Assembly: GCA_000231825.2 (NCBI GenBank)
Contig: JH720307.1
Span: forward strand, 1,202,880 to 1,266,879
Length of the DNA stretch: 64,000 nt
Reading direction: 5' to 3'
From: Tetrahymena elliotti 4EA
Lineage: Eukaryota; Ciliophora; Oligohymenophorea; Hymenostomatida; Tetrahymenidae
In this document: in pieces, positions 36,436 to 48,593 of the stretch
Position numbering within the stretch: the first letter of the stretch is position 1
Layout of the letters: the number at the start of each line of letters is the position of its first letter
The notes under the pieces: generated by a model
Databases searched by the model: none
What the model was told of the DNA's origin: nothing
Seen by the model: only the letters and a program-made list of their open reading frames with translations
Program-made: the position numbers and the translations under genes

Positions 36436-37519
36436 AAATTAGATCAAAATATTCCAATAAAAAAATAAAAGTGAAATACTTTATCTTAATTTTATTAAAT
36501 TTACATTTATTATAGAATGATACTAAATTGCAATATACATATTGTAAATATATTTTGTAAATTACCCTTTTTACTGTTTTAATTCAATTTAATCTATCTT
36601 CTTATCAACCTTTCTCCTTATAATTTTTATTAATTTACAAATTTTAAATCTGTTTATTTATACAGCATGAAACATTAAAGTATCTACCCTAAGTATAATA
36701 TTTTTTATTATTATTTAATAAGTTTAAATATTTAATAAAATTAAACCTATATTATTTTTTATACATACAATAATTCAAAATTAAAAAATAATTTTTTATT
36801 TCATAATTATCATGTATATACCTCACTTCTTTAAAATTTACTGTGTATAAATTAATCTTTGCTTTTTTAATGTATCAATGTTTTTAATGAGATTTATAAG
36901 TTAAAAAAGTGGTATGCCAACCATAATATTTTCAAATGGTGTTTTGTTATATAATTTCATTAAATAATATTTAAATATGGGATTCTCTCTGAAATTTTTT
37001 AGAAAATATGATCCATTTAAATTTAAAGGTGTTAGATATTCTCTTTAAAGCTTCTCTTAAATTACAATGTTTTTTTCTTTTTATGTTGTATTAAAAAAAA
37101 TAATTTATTTTTTTAGTTAATTAATTAAAAGAAATTAATATAATTTTTTAATTTTTCAGAATATTTAACAAGAAAAATACTATATTTGATGATTAAAAAG
37201 AATAAATATCTTAATTTAAATGAAAAAAATATAATAAAAAAAATCTATTTTAAATTGGAATCCTAATTTGTGATTTGCAAATGTATTATTAATGGTTTTT
37301 GCTTTTTTTTAATTATCTACACTTATGATTTAGCGTGAGTTTTTTACATCTATTATATGCAAATCTTCATCCATCCATAAATATTTTTATTAATTTTTGA
37401 TGGAAGGTCTTTTTACTGAAGCCTTTAATTGTATATTGATAATAGCTTGCGATCAAATAAATAATTTATCAATTTAAAGAATCAGTAAAAAAAAAACATA
37501 CAAAAATAAATACGTAAAA
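36436..37519. other. Intergenic AT-rich spacer
   Basis: About 1.1 kb with no coding or structural signal recognised. Confidence 0.6.
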
Positions 37520-38996
37520 ATGTATAATGCTTTAGATGAAAATGCTGTTCTTGAAGGAGTGAAAAAGTAATTTTGCATTCAATTGAGATTTCTTTTCAAG
37601 CAAGAGATGATTCTCAAAGTTAAATAAATAAAAAAGGTTTGGTCCTGCTCCTGGTGCTAGAAAAATGATGGATAATGAAATGCTTCATGCTATGGAATCC
37701 ATCGAATCAGGAACATATGTAAAATTAAAGATGCTAAAATATTTTACATTCCAACACAAAAATACATAAAACAGGTTACTTATTGGTATGAGAAAAAAAA
37801 AATTGAGTGTGGGAGAATAGGTAGTAACTCTAAGTGTTTTTGTGGGCATTTGTTTAGCTGTCATAATGATAAATACTTTGGTAAAAAATTTGATGTTTCT
37901 TGTAAGAATTGCCCCTGCAAAGTATTTAAATTTGTGCCTACACGTCCTGAAGAATGTGGCATGTATTGGTTAGTGAGAAGAAAAGATTTTAATGTTCATA
38001 AATGGAGAGCTCCTTGCAAGTAAATTGCTTAGTGATTAATTACTATTCTTAATCATAATTCCATAAAATTAAAAAGATGCAACCATACTCATGAAGACCA
38101 TTCACCAAATTATCCTTTAAGATGCACAAAATGTGGAAATTGTGATAATTTCAGAGCTTATTTTGCGTAAGAGCTCCTTTTTTTGTTTTACTTTTAAATT
38201 TATTTATTCATCTTCTTTTTAATGGTTTTAGATAGAATTATTGTAGCATTATTATTAAACCTATTAAAATACAAATATTAACACTATTTATTAATCAAAA
38301 TTAGATGTATTTCCTGTGATGGTGCTTGGGAGGTAAGATAATTTTTTAAGATTATCAAATATTGATGTTCAAGTGTTTTTGACAATCTTACAAATTCTGA
38401 ATCAATAAATCTGAGAATTTATTTTTTCTAGATGTAGATTTTTTATATAACTTGCTTATTTTTTAATATAGGATCATGAAGTTCTTTACGAAACTGAAAT
38501 GGAAAGAAAACAACTAGGAAAAAAAATAAGAGATGATTACAAACCTCTTTCCACAAACTCAGCCATTTAGTATGAAGTATTTGAAAATAAAAATAGATCT
38601 GTAGATCCTAATTTAGTAAGGCCACGCCCTAAACCTGGTGAGTAAGTAGATAGAGTTCCATTTATGCCTATGATTCGTTTTAAACCAGCTTAAATGATAA
38701 CTGGACCAGATGGGAAATCAACATTTTAACCTCCTTCATCTACTTTTTCATTTAACCCTGTATATGATGATATTCCTCAAAAATAACAAAATACAGGATA
38801 GAACTAGATAGTAAAACCTCCTTAACAAAATACAAATATATAAAAGACTAACATGAGAGTTTAAAGCACAGGAAAGCCTGCTTTAACTACTTAGTAAAAA
38901 CCAATAACAAAGCCAGGAAATTCTAATATAGGAACTGCAACTAAACCAGGAATGTCAAAACCAAATTAAATTTCAAAGCCTTTAACAAAAAAATGA
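37520..38996 (+). CDS. FAM221-family cysteine-rich protein
   Basis: Model join(37520..37566, 37637..37718, 37775..38019, 38077..38166, 38305..38332, 38472..38996), 338 residues; five introns of 56-139 bp with closed phases, one flanking a 28-nt exon. Residues about 47-175 carry the FAM221 pattern: ECGRIGSNSKCFCGHLF, CKNCPCKVFKFVPTRPEE, YWLVRRKDFN, WRAPCKCNHTHEDH, LRCTKCGNCDNF, CISCDGAWEDHEV. The many Cys and His residues suggest structural zinc sites. FAM221 proteins occur mainly in ciliated eukaryotes and are testis- or cilium-linked in animals; their biochemical role is unknown. The C-terminal 150 residues are Pro/Gln/Lys/Thr-rich and probably disordered (KPGNSN, KPLTKK). Confidence 0.85.
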
Positions 38997-39668
38997 ATTA
39001 TAATAAAGTATATTATATTATTATAAAATAATGTTGATTAAACTTAAATAAAATATTTATTGTATCCACTATTTTGATATTTGATTCTTAAGCTAAGTAT
39101 TTATGTCTTCGCTTTATTAGTCTAACTTCAAAAAATTAAAAATAGTTTCTCTTTAGATAAATCTTCCAAAGAATCATTAAGGAATAAAAAATTAAAATTT
39201 CAAATAAAATTTTCATTTTTTAGACAAAGAATAAATCAAAATTCTAATTGAAAGGTGAATTCACTTCATCAATAAAAAATGAGATAAATTAATTTCTTTT
39301 AACAGTTATTTAATTCTTTAAAAACGTTTTATTAAATTTTCTTTTTGTATTAAAATTGAAGGATATTTTTATTATAAAATTAAAGTAAAATCCATGAATT
39401 AGTATTTTTATTGTTATTATAAGTAGTAACACATGTTTTAAATGCAATTTTTTTAAAGTTTTAATTTGAATAGATTTTTCTTTGAGAAATTCTGTTTTAA
39501 AATTTATAAAATTGTTTATTTAAAACAAAAAGAAACTAGCTATCTTCTTAATTTTCAAAAATTTTGAAGAGAGTTTTGAAAACAAGAAATTGAATTTCTT
39601 TTCTAAGGCATCAGTGTACAAAAATTATTATCTCAGTTCATATCAAGAAGTAAAAATATTATCATTTA
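38997..39668. other. Convergent intergenic spacer
   Basis: About 0.67 kb between converging 3' ends. Nothing recognised beyond A/T-rich DNA. Confidence 0.6.
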
Positions 39669-40799
39669 TCATACTTCTTATAAATTATATTTATTTTTAT
39701 ATTCTGCTTTTACTGCTAATAGCTTTTCAAGAAGCTGAGATATTTTTTTTAACTAATCCTCTGTGATTGATTATTATTCATTCAGACAATTTTATCTCAT
39801 TTTAAGAATGTCACAATTCTGCTATAACTTTTCTATTTCTACTTTATCTTAATTTATAGTTTTTATAATATCAATTAATTATTAGTTAAGATCATACCCT
39901 AATATCATTATTTTCATCCACTCTATGAATAATTTTATTATATAGATTTCAAAAGGAACTTTTTGAGTCCCTTTTTGCTCAAACAATTCAAGAATTTTTT
40001 TATTTTCTGAAAATTGTTAGCACAATTTATAATAATAATCAGTCATGTCACTAAATGAATAATATCTTAGTTTGTAAATAAAGGCATCTACAGTATCTTT
40101 ATTTTTGAAAACTCTTTCAGTAAATTTTTCCCAATTAAATCCAATTAAAGAGTTTTTATTAACTATTAGATCTATGGTAGCAAATAACTCCTTTATAATT
40201 GCATATTCCTCATGAGAAAAATCAATAGTTTTAATAGATAAATACATTTCAGGATCTTCTTCATCTGTTAAGTCTTTAATATTCAGAATTTCCTTTCTTA
40301 AACGATTTAATTTTTTAATTTTTAAGATTATTAGATCTCTTTAATTTTCTATGCCTTAGAGATTAGCTTCTTTGTGGAGTTTTTCATCTGTATTCCAATT
40401 TATTACAGAATCATATTAGTTGTAAGTAATACTCTTCAGCTTTTTCTCTAAAACTTGCTGATCTTTTTATACTTTGTTAATCATTTAATTTATAATTCTA
40501 TAGTCATAATAAACTTTATCCTTTTCAGTCATTTATTCATCATCATCTCCTAATAAATCTTTATTTGAATTTTATTCTATCTCACTTTGTTCATCATTAA
40601 TTAGAGGAATGATGCACTCATTTTCATATTGATTTTTCAAAATAACTATTTTTTTTTCTTAAAATTCTTCATCAATTTAATTGTAAGCATTCAAGACTTT
40701 TGATGTATCACTTTCCTCATCTTATTTTTCAGAAATTTATTCATGAGGTGAGCCTTTTTCAAATTATTTAAAAGTAGAATGCTTACTTTAACTGCGCAT
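39669..40799 (-). CDS. Coiled-coil hypothetical protein
   Basis: Intronless frame from ATG 40799-40797 to TGA 39671-39669, 376 residues. The N terminus is polar and acidic (SKHSTFKQFEKGSP, then EQISEKQDEESD). From about residue 30 it is dominated by charged heptad-like helices rich in Glu, Lys, Ile and Gln, such as KVQKDQQVLEKKLKSI and ILKIKKLNRLRKEILNIKD. A more globular helical stretch sits at about 185-260 (MYLSIKTIDFSHEEYAII, GFNWEKFTERVF, YYSFSDMTDYYYKL). A C-terminal coiled coil (QLKKISQLLEKLLAVK) follows. No signal peptide or membrane segment. Family not recognised; the architecture suits a structural or scaffold protein. Codon use matches neighbouring genes and the start is the first ATG of the open frame. 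Confidence 0.75.
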
Positions 40800-41352
40800 T
40801 GTTTATTGGTTTAAAAAATACAACAAAAATTTCTATTTAATTTTAGAATTATAAAAAAACAATTTAATAATTTTTTTCTTTGGTAATTTAACTAAAACGA
40901 ATTTAAAATTTCTGAAAAAACAGTAAAATATTTTTTATTATTTTATATTTTAGACTAGCTTTTTTGCTTCAATTGATTGGATAGATAATATGTAAATATA
41001 AATGTTTGATGGAAACTTTTTTTGTTAATTTCAGCTATTAGTTTAAACAGCAGAATTTACACAATCGATTTTTCAAATTTCTCTTGAAATTCTTAATGAA
41101 AACACTGAATAAAAAGTGATTTATGGAATAGAAGTTGAATATAAATTTTATATCATCACTTTTACTGCTAATGTAAAATAGATATCATAAAATTTAATAA
41201 GTATATCTTATTCATGGAATGGATTTGGGCCTTTAAAAAATTAAGAGTAGATCTTTATTAAAATTTTAAATTAAAAATTAATAAAATAAAAACGATTAAT
41301 AAATTAATAAAAAATAAGCCTCGCTTGTAATCTACTAATAATAAATACATAA
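40800..41352. other. Divergent intergenic region
   Basis: About 550 bp between the coiled-coil gene (minus) and citrate synthase (plus); it should carry both promoters. No motif recognised. Confidence 0.6.
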
Positions 41353-43130
41353 ATGAGAAAGTAATTCGCAACTTGCAAGAGACTTTACAACTAAAGCTAA
41401 TATTTCTTCACTCCTAAGGCTGATCTCAAGACCGTTTTGAGAGAGTAAATTCCCATTAAGATTTAAGGATTCAATGAGATGAAGAAGAAATATGGAGATA
41501 AAGTTATGGGTGAAATCACTGTTAACTAAGCTTTAGGTGGTATGAGAGGTATTAGAGCCTTGTTTTATGATCAATCCACTGTTGATCCAATTGATGGTGT
41601 TATGTTTAGAGGATATTCTGTCCCTGAATTGCATGAACTCCTTCCTAAATTAAGAAAGCCCTCTGCTGAAGACTACCAATCTGATTAATAGCCCTTACCT
41701 GAAGGTCTCTTCTTCCTTTTGTTAACAGGAGAGTTACCCAGCTATCATTAAGTTGAACTCATCCGTTAAGAATGGGATGTTAGAGGAAAGGTTAGTGACG
41801 AGTTAATAAAATTCATTAACAGTTTAGACAATAAGATGCATCCTATGACTATGCTTTCTTTAGCCATTTTATATGAATAGAAGACATCCAAATTCGCTGA
41901 ACTTTATAATTAAGGTAAGTTGAATAAGTCTAACTACTGGGAATATACTTATGAAGATTCAGTAGATTTGATTGCTAAGCTCCCCAGAATTGCAGCCACT
42001 ATTTACCGTAAAAAATTCAAAGACGGAAAGAGTATTGCTCACAAAGACGGTTTAGACTGGTCTGCCCAACTAGCTCATATGATGGGATTTGAAGGACAAG
42101 AAACATTAAACGAACTTCTTAGAGCCTTTTTAACCATCCATGCAGATCACGAAGGTGGTGAAGTATCTACCCATGCTTCTCATTTAGTCGGTTCAGCCCT
42201 CGGTGATCCTTATCTTTGTATGACTACTGCTTACACAGGTCTTGCTGGACCTCTCCACGGTTTGGCTAATCAAGAAGTCTTGAAATGGATCCTTAACTTC
42301 GTAGAAGTCCACGGATATGATGTAACTAATAGATAAATTGAAGACTACGTTAATACCACTATCCTATCAGGAAGACTTGTTCCAGGTAAAAAAAACTTAC
42401 TTTATTTTATTTATCAAAAGCTATCAAACATAAAAATAAAAAAAATAATGAACAATAGCAACATATTATGCAGTAACTTGTACATTTTTGATAGTTTAAA
42501 ATGTCAATAGTTTATTTGCAATAATTTTGTGAAAAGTAGATATTTAGGGATTTCTAATAACAGATAATAACTTGTTTGATTGAGATTAGAAAAGATATTT
42601 AATTGTTGCAAATAATTTAAGTTGTTGATTATTTTAAAATCAAACATCAAAAATCTTCCAAAATTGCATACATATTTTATTTTTGATAAAGCCATAGGTT
42701 TTAAATAAAATTAATTGTTTTTGTAAATTAAATAATAGGTTATGGTCATGCAGTATTAAGACGTCCAGACCCAAGATTCTTACATTTATATGATTTTGGT
42801 AATAAATATTTGAGAGATAATGAGATGATTAGATTACTCCATTAAATGACTGATGTCATTCCTAGAAGATTAAGAACATTTAAAAATATTTCTAGTCCTT
42901 ATCCCAACGTAGATTGCCATTCAGGTGCTTTATTGTATCAATTGGGTATATAAGAATATTAATTCTACACAGTACTTTTTGCTATTTCAAGATCTATTGG
43001 ATGTTTGACAAATCTTGTCTGGTGTAGAGCATTTGGTTTACCCATTGAAAGACCTGAATCTGCAGATTTAAGTTATTATCATAATTTCTTCTTAAACAAA
43101 GAAAAACCATAAGAAAGTAATGATCAATGA
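41353..43130 (+). CDS. Mitochondrial citrate synthase
   Basis: Model join(41353..42385, 42739..43130), 474 residues; the 353-bp intron closes phase at PG-YGHAV. The N terminus [14 protein letters not shown] is basic and lacks acidic residues, as in a mitochondrial presequence. Catalytic residues of the eukaryotic enzyme are present: His in GPLHGLANQ, His in PGYGHAVLR, Asp in [10 protein letters not shown]. Also seen are HADHEGG and [16 protein letters not shown], which bind substrate. It condenses oxaloacetate and acetyl-CoA in the TCA cycle. In Tetrahymena, citrate synthase is also reported as the 14-nm filament protein of the oral/pronuclear cytoskeleton. Exon 1 uses the C-ending, AAG, CTC and ATC codons of highly expressed ciliate genes; exon 2 uses ordinary AT-rich codons (AAT, TTT, CAT). 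Confidence 0.96.
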
Positions 43131-43973
43131 TTTAATTTTATCAAGAATTTTTGAAAAGATATTCTAAATAAGAGTTAAAATTATTTAAATTTTACTACTT
43201 AAATTATATAAACTCTACTTATTTTTATTTATACTGTATAGATTCTTAAATTAAGTCGTTTTAAAACTTAAAAATTAAACTATTTGTAAAAAAAAAATTA
43301 ATTTTGTTTAAAATATTAAATAATTTGTTCATAAAGTAATCAGTAAAATTTCCAAAAATAAATAATTTATTTAAACTCTTCAAATCAAATTAATAAATGT
43401 ATGACTTCAATAATTATTTTTCTTAAAAATTGTTTCTCAAAATTTATTGAATTTAGATAACATTTAAATATATTATTTCTTTTTAAGTATTATATTTAAA
43501 GGTATTTTATTTTTTACTTTTAAAAATAAACTTTGTAATTACACTTATTTTTTTATTTTAGAATAAGCTATTTTCTTATTTTGAATTTATCTAAATATAT
43601 TTATTTGCCAAAAAGTAACCATTAGACTATTTATTTTATTCATTAAAAATAAGTCACAATATATTTTGTATTTCATTTACACTAAAATATTTTATTTTTA
43701 TTTTGAAGTTTTTGGGAAAATAATAATTACTTTTACTTTGAAAAATAAATTAAAAAAAAAATAATTATTTAATAAGAAAAACGAGATTTAATATCTAGTT
43801 AAATTTAATAATATTTTAATTCTTTACTTTGTCTATTTTTAGATTTTATATTTACTTAAAAAATTAGATGTTATCTAGAATAGTTTAAAGATTCATCAGC
43901 TTTTAATGCTTATACAACTTTAAAATACTTAAATTTCAAATTTTTAGTAAAAAGTAATTTTTAATTTTTGTAA
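43131..43973. other. Intergenic AT-rich spacer
   Basis: About 0.84 kb of A/T-rich DNA; no coding, RNA or repeat signal. Confidence 0.6.
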
Positions 43974-45264
43974 ATGGATAACAGCTAATAGGAGGTAATT
44001 TGATTTATAATTTGAAAATTTAACTTTATCACCTTAATTGTGTGTAAATTTATAATAATGTTAATATTAATTTCTAAAAAATATTCATTCAGACATTTCT
44101 TTGTTTTATTTCATAGAAATATTTTATAAATAGGATAAAAAAATATCAGAAAATCACAAAAGCATTATTGAAGAATTTGTTCTTCATGATGAAAAATATT
44201 TCGGATAGTTCATATAAAATGTTGAAGATTTATCATCCTTGACTTCTACTTTTACTACTGACATGAAAGAAAATCGTATATTTATAACAGGATTTCCTTT
44301 TGATGAGGGTACTTATAGAAATGGGGGAAGAATAGGGGCAGAAAATGCTCCTAAATCATTTAGAGATCTATTACAAAAAGAGAAATTGTATACAGATTCT
44401 AATTTCGAAAAGCGCTTAAAAATCTATGATTTAGGAGATATTCCTAAGTAAAAGTATCCTGAAGAAGATGAAGAAGAAGAATAGGAACATATTAGAGCTA
44501 GATAACTAACTTTAGAAGAGGCACACTTATTTTAACGCTAAAAACTAGGATAAATTCTTTATCATAATTTGTAATTTGATAATAGAGCTGTTATTTTTGC
44601 TATAGGTGGGTCTAATGACCAGAGCTATTGTAATGTTTAAAGTATTTTTGATTGCTATCCAGACTAAAAAATAGGTGTTATAAATATTGATTCTTAATTT
44701 GGTGTTTGCTAACTGAAAGGAAATATAGCTCATAATGGTAGTCCATTTAGACTCATGATTGAAAATCCTATTTTTAAAAAAAGTTAATCAAAATTAATTT
44801 AATTTGGTGTGAAAGGTTCTAATTGCTCTAAAGAAGACTATGAATACCTACAATCGAAAGGAGTTTAAATATATTGGCTTGAAAAAGATATTAGGAGATA
44901 TTTATTAAATCAAAATAAAACTGAATCTGATAATAATTGTAATAAAAATACTCTTATCACCTAAGCTGGTTAATTATTCTCTGAAGTTTTAGATAGACTC
45001 TAGCAAGATACTGACAGAATATTTATCTCTTTTGATGTTGAATCAATTAATGCAAGATATTGTCCTGGAGTTTCAAGTCCTTCTGTGACAGGAGGTTTAT
45101 CTGATTTAGAAGTAATAGAAATTGTTTAAGTAGCTGCATTATGCAAGAAATTGATTATGGTAGACTTATCAGAATACAACCCTGCAGTTGAATCTTAAAG
45201 AACTGGAAGATTTATAGTAAACCTCTTTTATCATTTTTCAAACTATTTTTCTTAATCTGATTGA
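43974..45264 (+). CDS. Arginase/ureohydrolase-family protein with degenerate metal site
   Basis: Model join(43974..43994, 44134..45264), 383 residues. The start exon encodes only MDNSQQE; its 139-bp intron closes phase, and no other ATG precedes the conserved part. Ureohydrolase landmarks remain in order: GFPFDEGTYRNGGRIGAENAP (N-terminal loop), AIGGSND in place of GGxH(S/E), VINIDSQFGV in place of DAHxD, HNGSPFR in the position of the (H/S)GTPFR segment of formiminoglutamases, and FISFDVESINARYCPG in place of SFDxDxxDP. Of six Mn2+ ligands, two Asp appear kept, while His-to-Asn, His-to-Gln, Asp-to-Gly and Asp-to-Glu changes affect the rest. Family members hydrolyse arginine, agmatine or formiminoglutamate; this one is likely non-catalytic or works without the binuclear Mn centre. 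The frame is intact, so it is a pseudoenzyme rather than a pseudogene. An acidic EEDEEEEQEH insertion is also present. Confidence 0.8.
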
Positions 45265-46604
45265 ATAGGGTGTTGTATATCTTTTATTACATTAAACTTA
45301 AATAATGATCAGTAAACTTTATTTTTTTATTGTAATAATCAGCTTAATAAAACAAATATTTGTTCTCATTTTTATATCAAAAAAAAATTTCTGTTACTTA
45401 ACTGCTTGAAATATAAATTTCTAGTTAATTGATTTTTAATCATTATTTTTAGAAAATTTTTTTTTCACTTCCAGACTTCAATTAAATTTCTATCGCTTCA
45501 AATTTAAATATATTACAAACAAGTTATTCAATTACAAAGATTTGGAAATAATTTATCAAAATTTGTTTAAATTATCTTCCTATTTCAATAGCTGTTCAAT
45601 TAATAAAGATAAAAAGGAAGTGGAAAGTAATAAATTTTTATAAAATAATCACCAAATTTATTCTAATTGTTATTGAAATTGGTGTAAATAAAAATTGCTT
45701 TTATCTTAAATTGCTAAAAAATAGCAATTAAAAATATAAAAAATATTTTTTAATTATGAAAAATTTTATTAGAAATAATGTTTCATAATATTTTTAACTC
45801 TTAAAAAAAATTTATCAAATTGCTTAAAACATAAGAAATCACAAGTTGAAGTAAAAGTAAGAAGAAATGGTGAAAAAAATTTTTTTTAATTTATTAAAAA
45901 TATTTGTTAATAATTCTTACTACCTTAACTTTAAAAACTTATTTCCAAAATACTTATTAGAGGACAAAATTTTTTTCTTATTTTTGAAAAGTTTTGATTG
46001 TAAAAAAGGTTCCACTATTGTTTTTAAACTAAGTAACCAAGATAAATTCAGCAAAAATTATTTTACTCAAAAATGAAGAAAATTATTTTTTTATGCTTAT
46101 TGATTATAATTGTAATAATATGCATTTATTATAAATGAAAGGATTTAATATAAATATATTTTTTGAATGAACAATTTTCTGATCATAACACTTATTAAAC
46201 AGTTAATTGCTTTAGTCTAACTAGTAAGCGTTTTTTCCTTTAAATATAAGTTTTTTTTGATAAATATCAGTATTGTTTTACTTTAAATATTCAAGCATCA
46301 TTTTAATTATGATTTGTTCACGTTGATTAGAAATAAAGTATTACATCATTAATACAAATGTATAATTACTCTCATTCAAAAAAACAATAAGTCTTTTGAT
46401 TAGTAGAAAAAGATTTTCAAATGCTGCAATAATGAAAGAGAGCAATCAAATAGAATAACAAGAAATAAATTAGAACAACCATTAATAAAAATTATATTTT
46501 TAAAAATTAAATATTTTTTGAAGAATACATAATAAGGCAGAATTAAATATTATGATATTTTAGTAATTAGATAATTTATACATAATTTAAAGAGGCTGGC
46601 TAAC
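45265..46604. other. Convergent intergenic region
   Basis: 1.34 kb between converging genes. A 69-codon plus-strand frame at 45867-46076 ends at TGA but is almost entirely Lys/Phe/Leu/Asn, as expected from random A/T-rich sequence. Nothing else recognised. Confidence 0.5.
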
Positions 46605-48593
46605 TCATATACTTATATTTAATTAAATTTCATTATTAGGTTCATAAATAATTATAGTTGATTTTATATTCAAGAAGTATAATTTATTATAAGTTAGAGT
46701 TATGAGTATATTAAGGATTGGATCATAAATTATTTCTTTAAGAGGTGAGTTAAAAGTTTTAAATCTTTAAACAATTTTGAGAGAGTTATTTTAAATTTTT
46801 GCCAAGAAAAAGTAATCAATTTTATTGGAATCAACAGGATATAAAATTAAATAATAATCCAAGTTTTTAACCTAAATAGGATAAAAGCCTGATAATATTT
46901 ACATGTCATTTATTCTTCCTTTTAGATTAGAAGGAGCATCTAGAATTATAAATTTTGGAGAACCTTTATTATTAAATAGTAAGATCTGGTGCTCACTTAT
47001 CTTGAATTTGATTGAATTTTCTTATGAGTTCTTATACAAAATATCTATTTCTGATTTTTCTAAATTTATGGTTATAATGTCATAAGAAGGATGGTTACAG
47101 GCAACTATGTATTTTTGAAATTTGTTATCTTCCACTTTCATATCTCCATAAAATATCAATTATTCTTTATGTTGAAAGTTGGCTGTTAATTCAAGTGAAA
47201 TCCCTTTTTCAAACTTATCTTCTATATTTAGAATATCTAAATCTGTGGTTTTTCTTGACTTTCTGTAGCTTACATAAATCACATCTCCTTTCTCATCCCA
47301 TATTCGAATACCTAGAAATATTTAAAAAAATATTATTATAAAATTTCATTATTCATAAAAAAGTCAAAATTATAATTTTAAAATTTTCCCACTCTATAAT
47401 AATTCCTACATTTGCAAATAATTTTTTCACAGTGATTGGTAGGAGAATTTTTAAAATAGGTAATAACCAAAATTATTATTTGAATAATATCTATTTAGTC
47501 TCGGCTTTCAAATCATTTCAAATAATTTTTCACATTTTAGATGTTGCATATTCAAGCTTCTTGTAAATTATGTATTTTTTCAAATCATGGTATAAAAAAT
47601 TGAGTAATAAGTAAATTTTTTTATTTTGGAGAAAATAATATTTGAGAGAATAGAATAAAATAATTGTTTACATAAATTAAGATTATGGATTTGTTGCAAA
47701 AATAATTTTTAATCATCAGTTGAAAAATATTTTTAAGAAGTTAAATCAAAATTGTAAAAATAAATGTTTAGTCTTTTAAGAAAAAAATTTAAAAATAAAA
47801 ATAGAAAAAAATTGATTTGATTACAATTTTTTTTATAAAGAGGAGTAGAAAACTTGAATTCTAAATTCGGCAAAGAATACAATGAAAAATAACTATTATC
47901 TGTTCTAGTAATTAATATATTTCTCTTTGAGTCTACACTTTCAATTACAGTTTAACTATCAATACTCATTGTCTTCTTCTATGAGTATTCTATTTTCTTA
48001 AATTAGCTATCTTTACTAATTCTTATTATTTATATCAAGGATTTATTTTATGTTGCTATGTATATTTCTTTCTTACTGTTTCCTATGTAAAAAACCTTTT
48101 ACAAATCAGATAAATGAGGAGTGCCTGATTGATATCCAATATTTTATACTAAATTAACAAATTCAAGCAAGAATAAAGCCAAATGAAATGAAGCTAAAAA
48201 CCAAAAAGATAGAATGCTTTAATCAGATAAAATGAATGCTCCAACAAAAACCAGATCTATAATATAGTGTATTATCAATGATACAAGCTAAATCTCAACA
48301 AAAATTTTTATTCCTAAAAGGGAGTGAACATAATAGCCATAAAAATAGCTACTGATTTCTATGAGTATGAAAGCTGCTATGTAAAGATAAGATAAGTAGC
48401 TAAATATCAACTGTAGAATCAAGAAATGAAACAAAATTCCAAACAAAGGTGATAGCCATCTTAACTTTAGTTGTGGAATCATATAGTAAGTATCTAATAA
48501 ATGCCTATTTAGTTGCATATCATACTTTGTTTTTGAGTATTTTTTGCCAGATATGTAATGTAATGTTGCAACAATAAAAGACAAAACAAGCAT
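46605..48593 (-). CDS. Membrane protein with N-terminal helices and propeller-like C terminus
   Basis: Minus-strand exons 48593-47825 and 47311-46605, 491 residues, with a 513-bp intron that closes phase (Cys codon split by the intron). Residues 1-160 hold about four to five hydrophobic helices: MLVLSFIVATLHYISG, PLFGILFHFLILQLIFSYL, YIAAFILIEISSYFYGYYV, SLIIHYIIDLVFVGAFIL and FWFLASFHLALFLLEFV. The rest is soluble and reads as repeating beta strands typical of WD/YWTD-like propellers: KKEIYIATQNKSLIQIIRIS, KRNILITRTDNSYFSLYSLP, GIRIWDEKGDVIYVSY, QKYIVACNHPSYDIITI, NILITLTYNKLYFLNIKS. No family motif is diagnostic. The large intron and the absence of a complete propeller count leave room for a missed exon between 47312 and 47824. 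Confidence 0.65.

Noticed and set aside
42504..42695. Minus-strand ORF of 63 codons
   Set aside because: Lies wholly inside the citrate synthase intron and has no protein-like features.
45867..46076. 69-codon plus-strand ORF with no TAA/TAG/TGA inside
   Set aside because: Composition is almost only Lys, Phe, Leu and Asn from A/T runs, there is no motif, and it lies in a convergent 3' spacer; not convincing as a gene.
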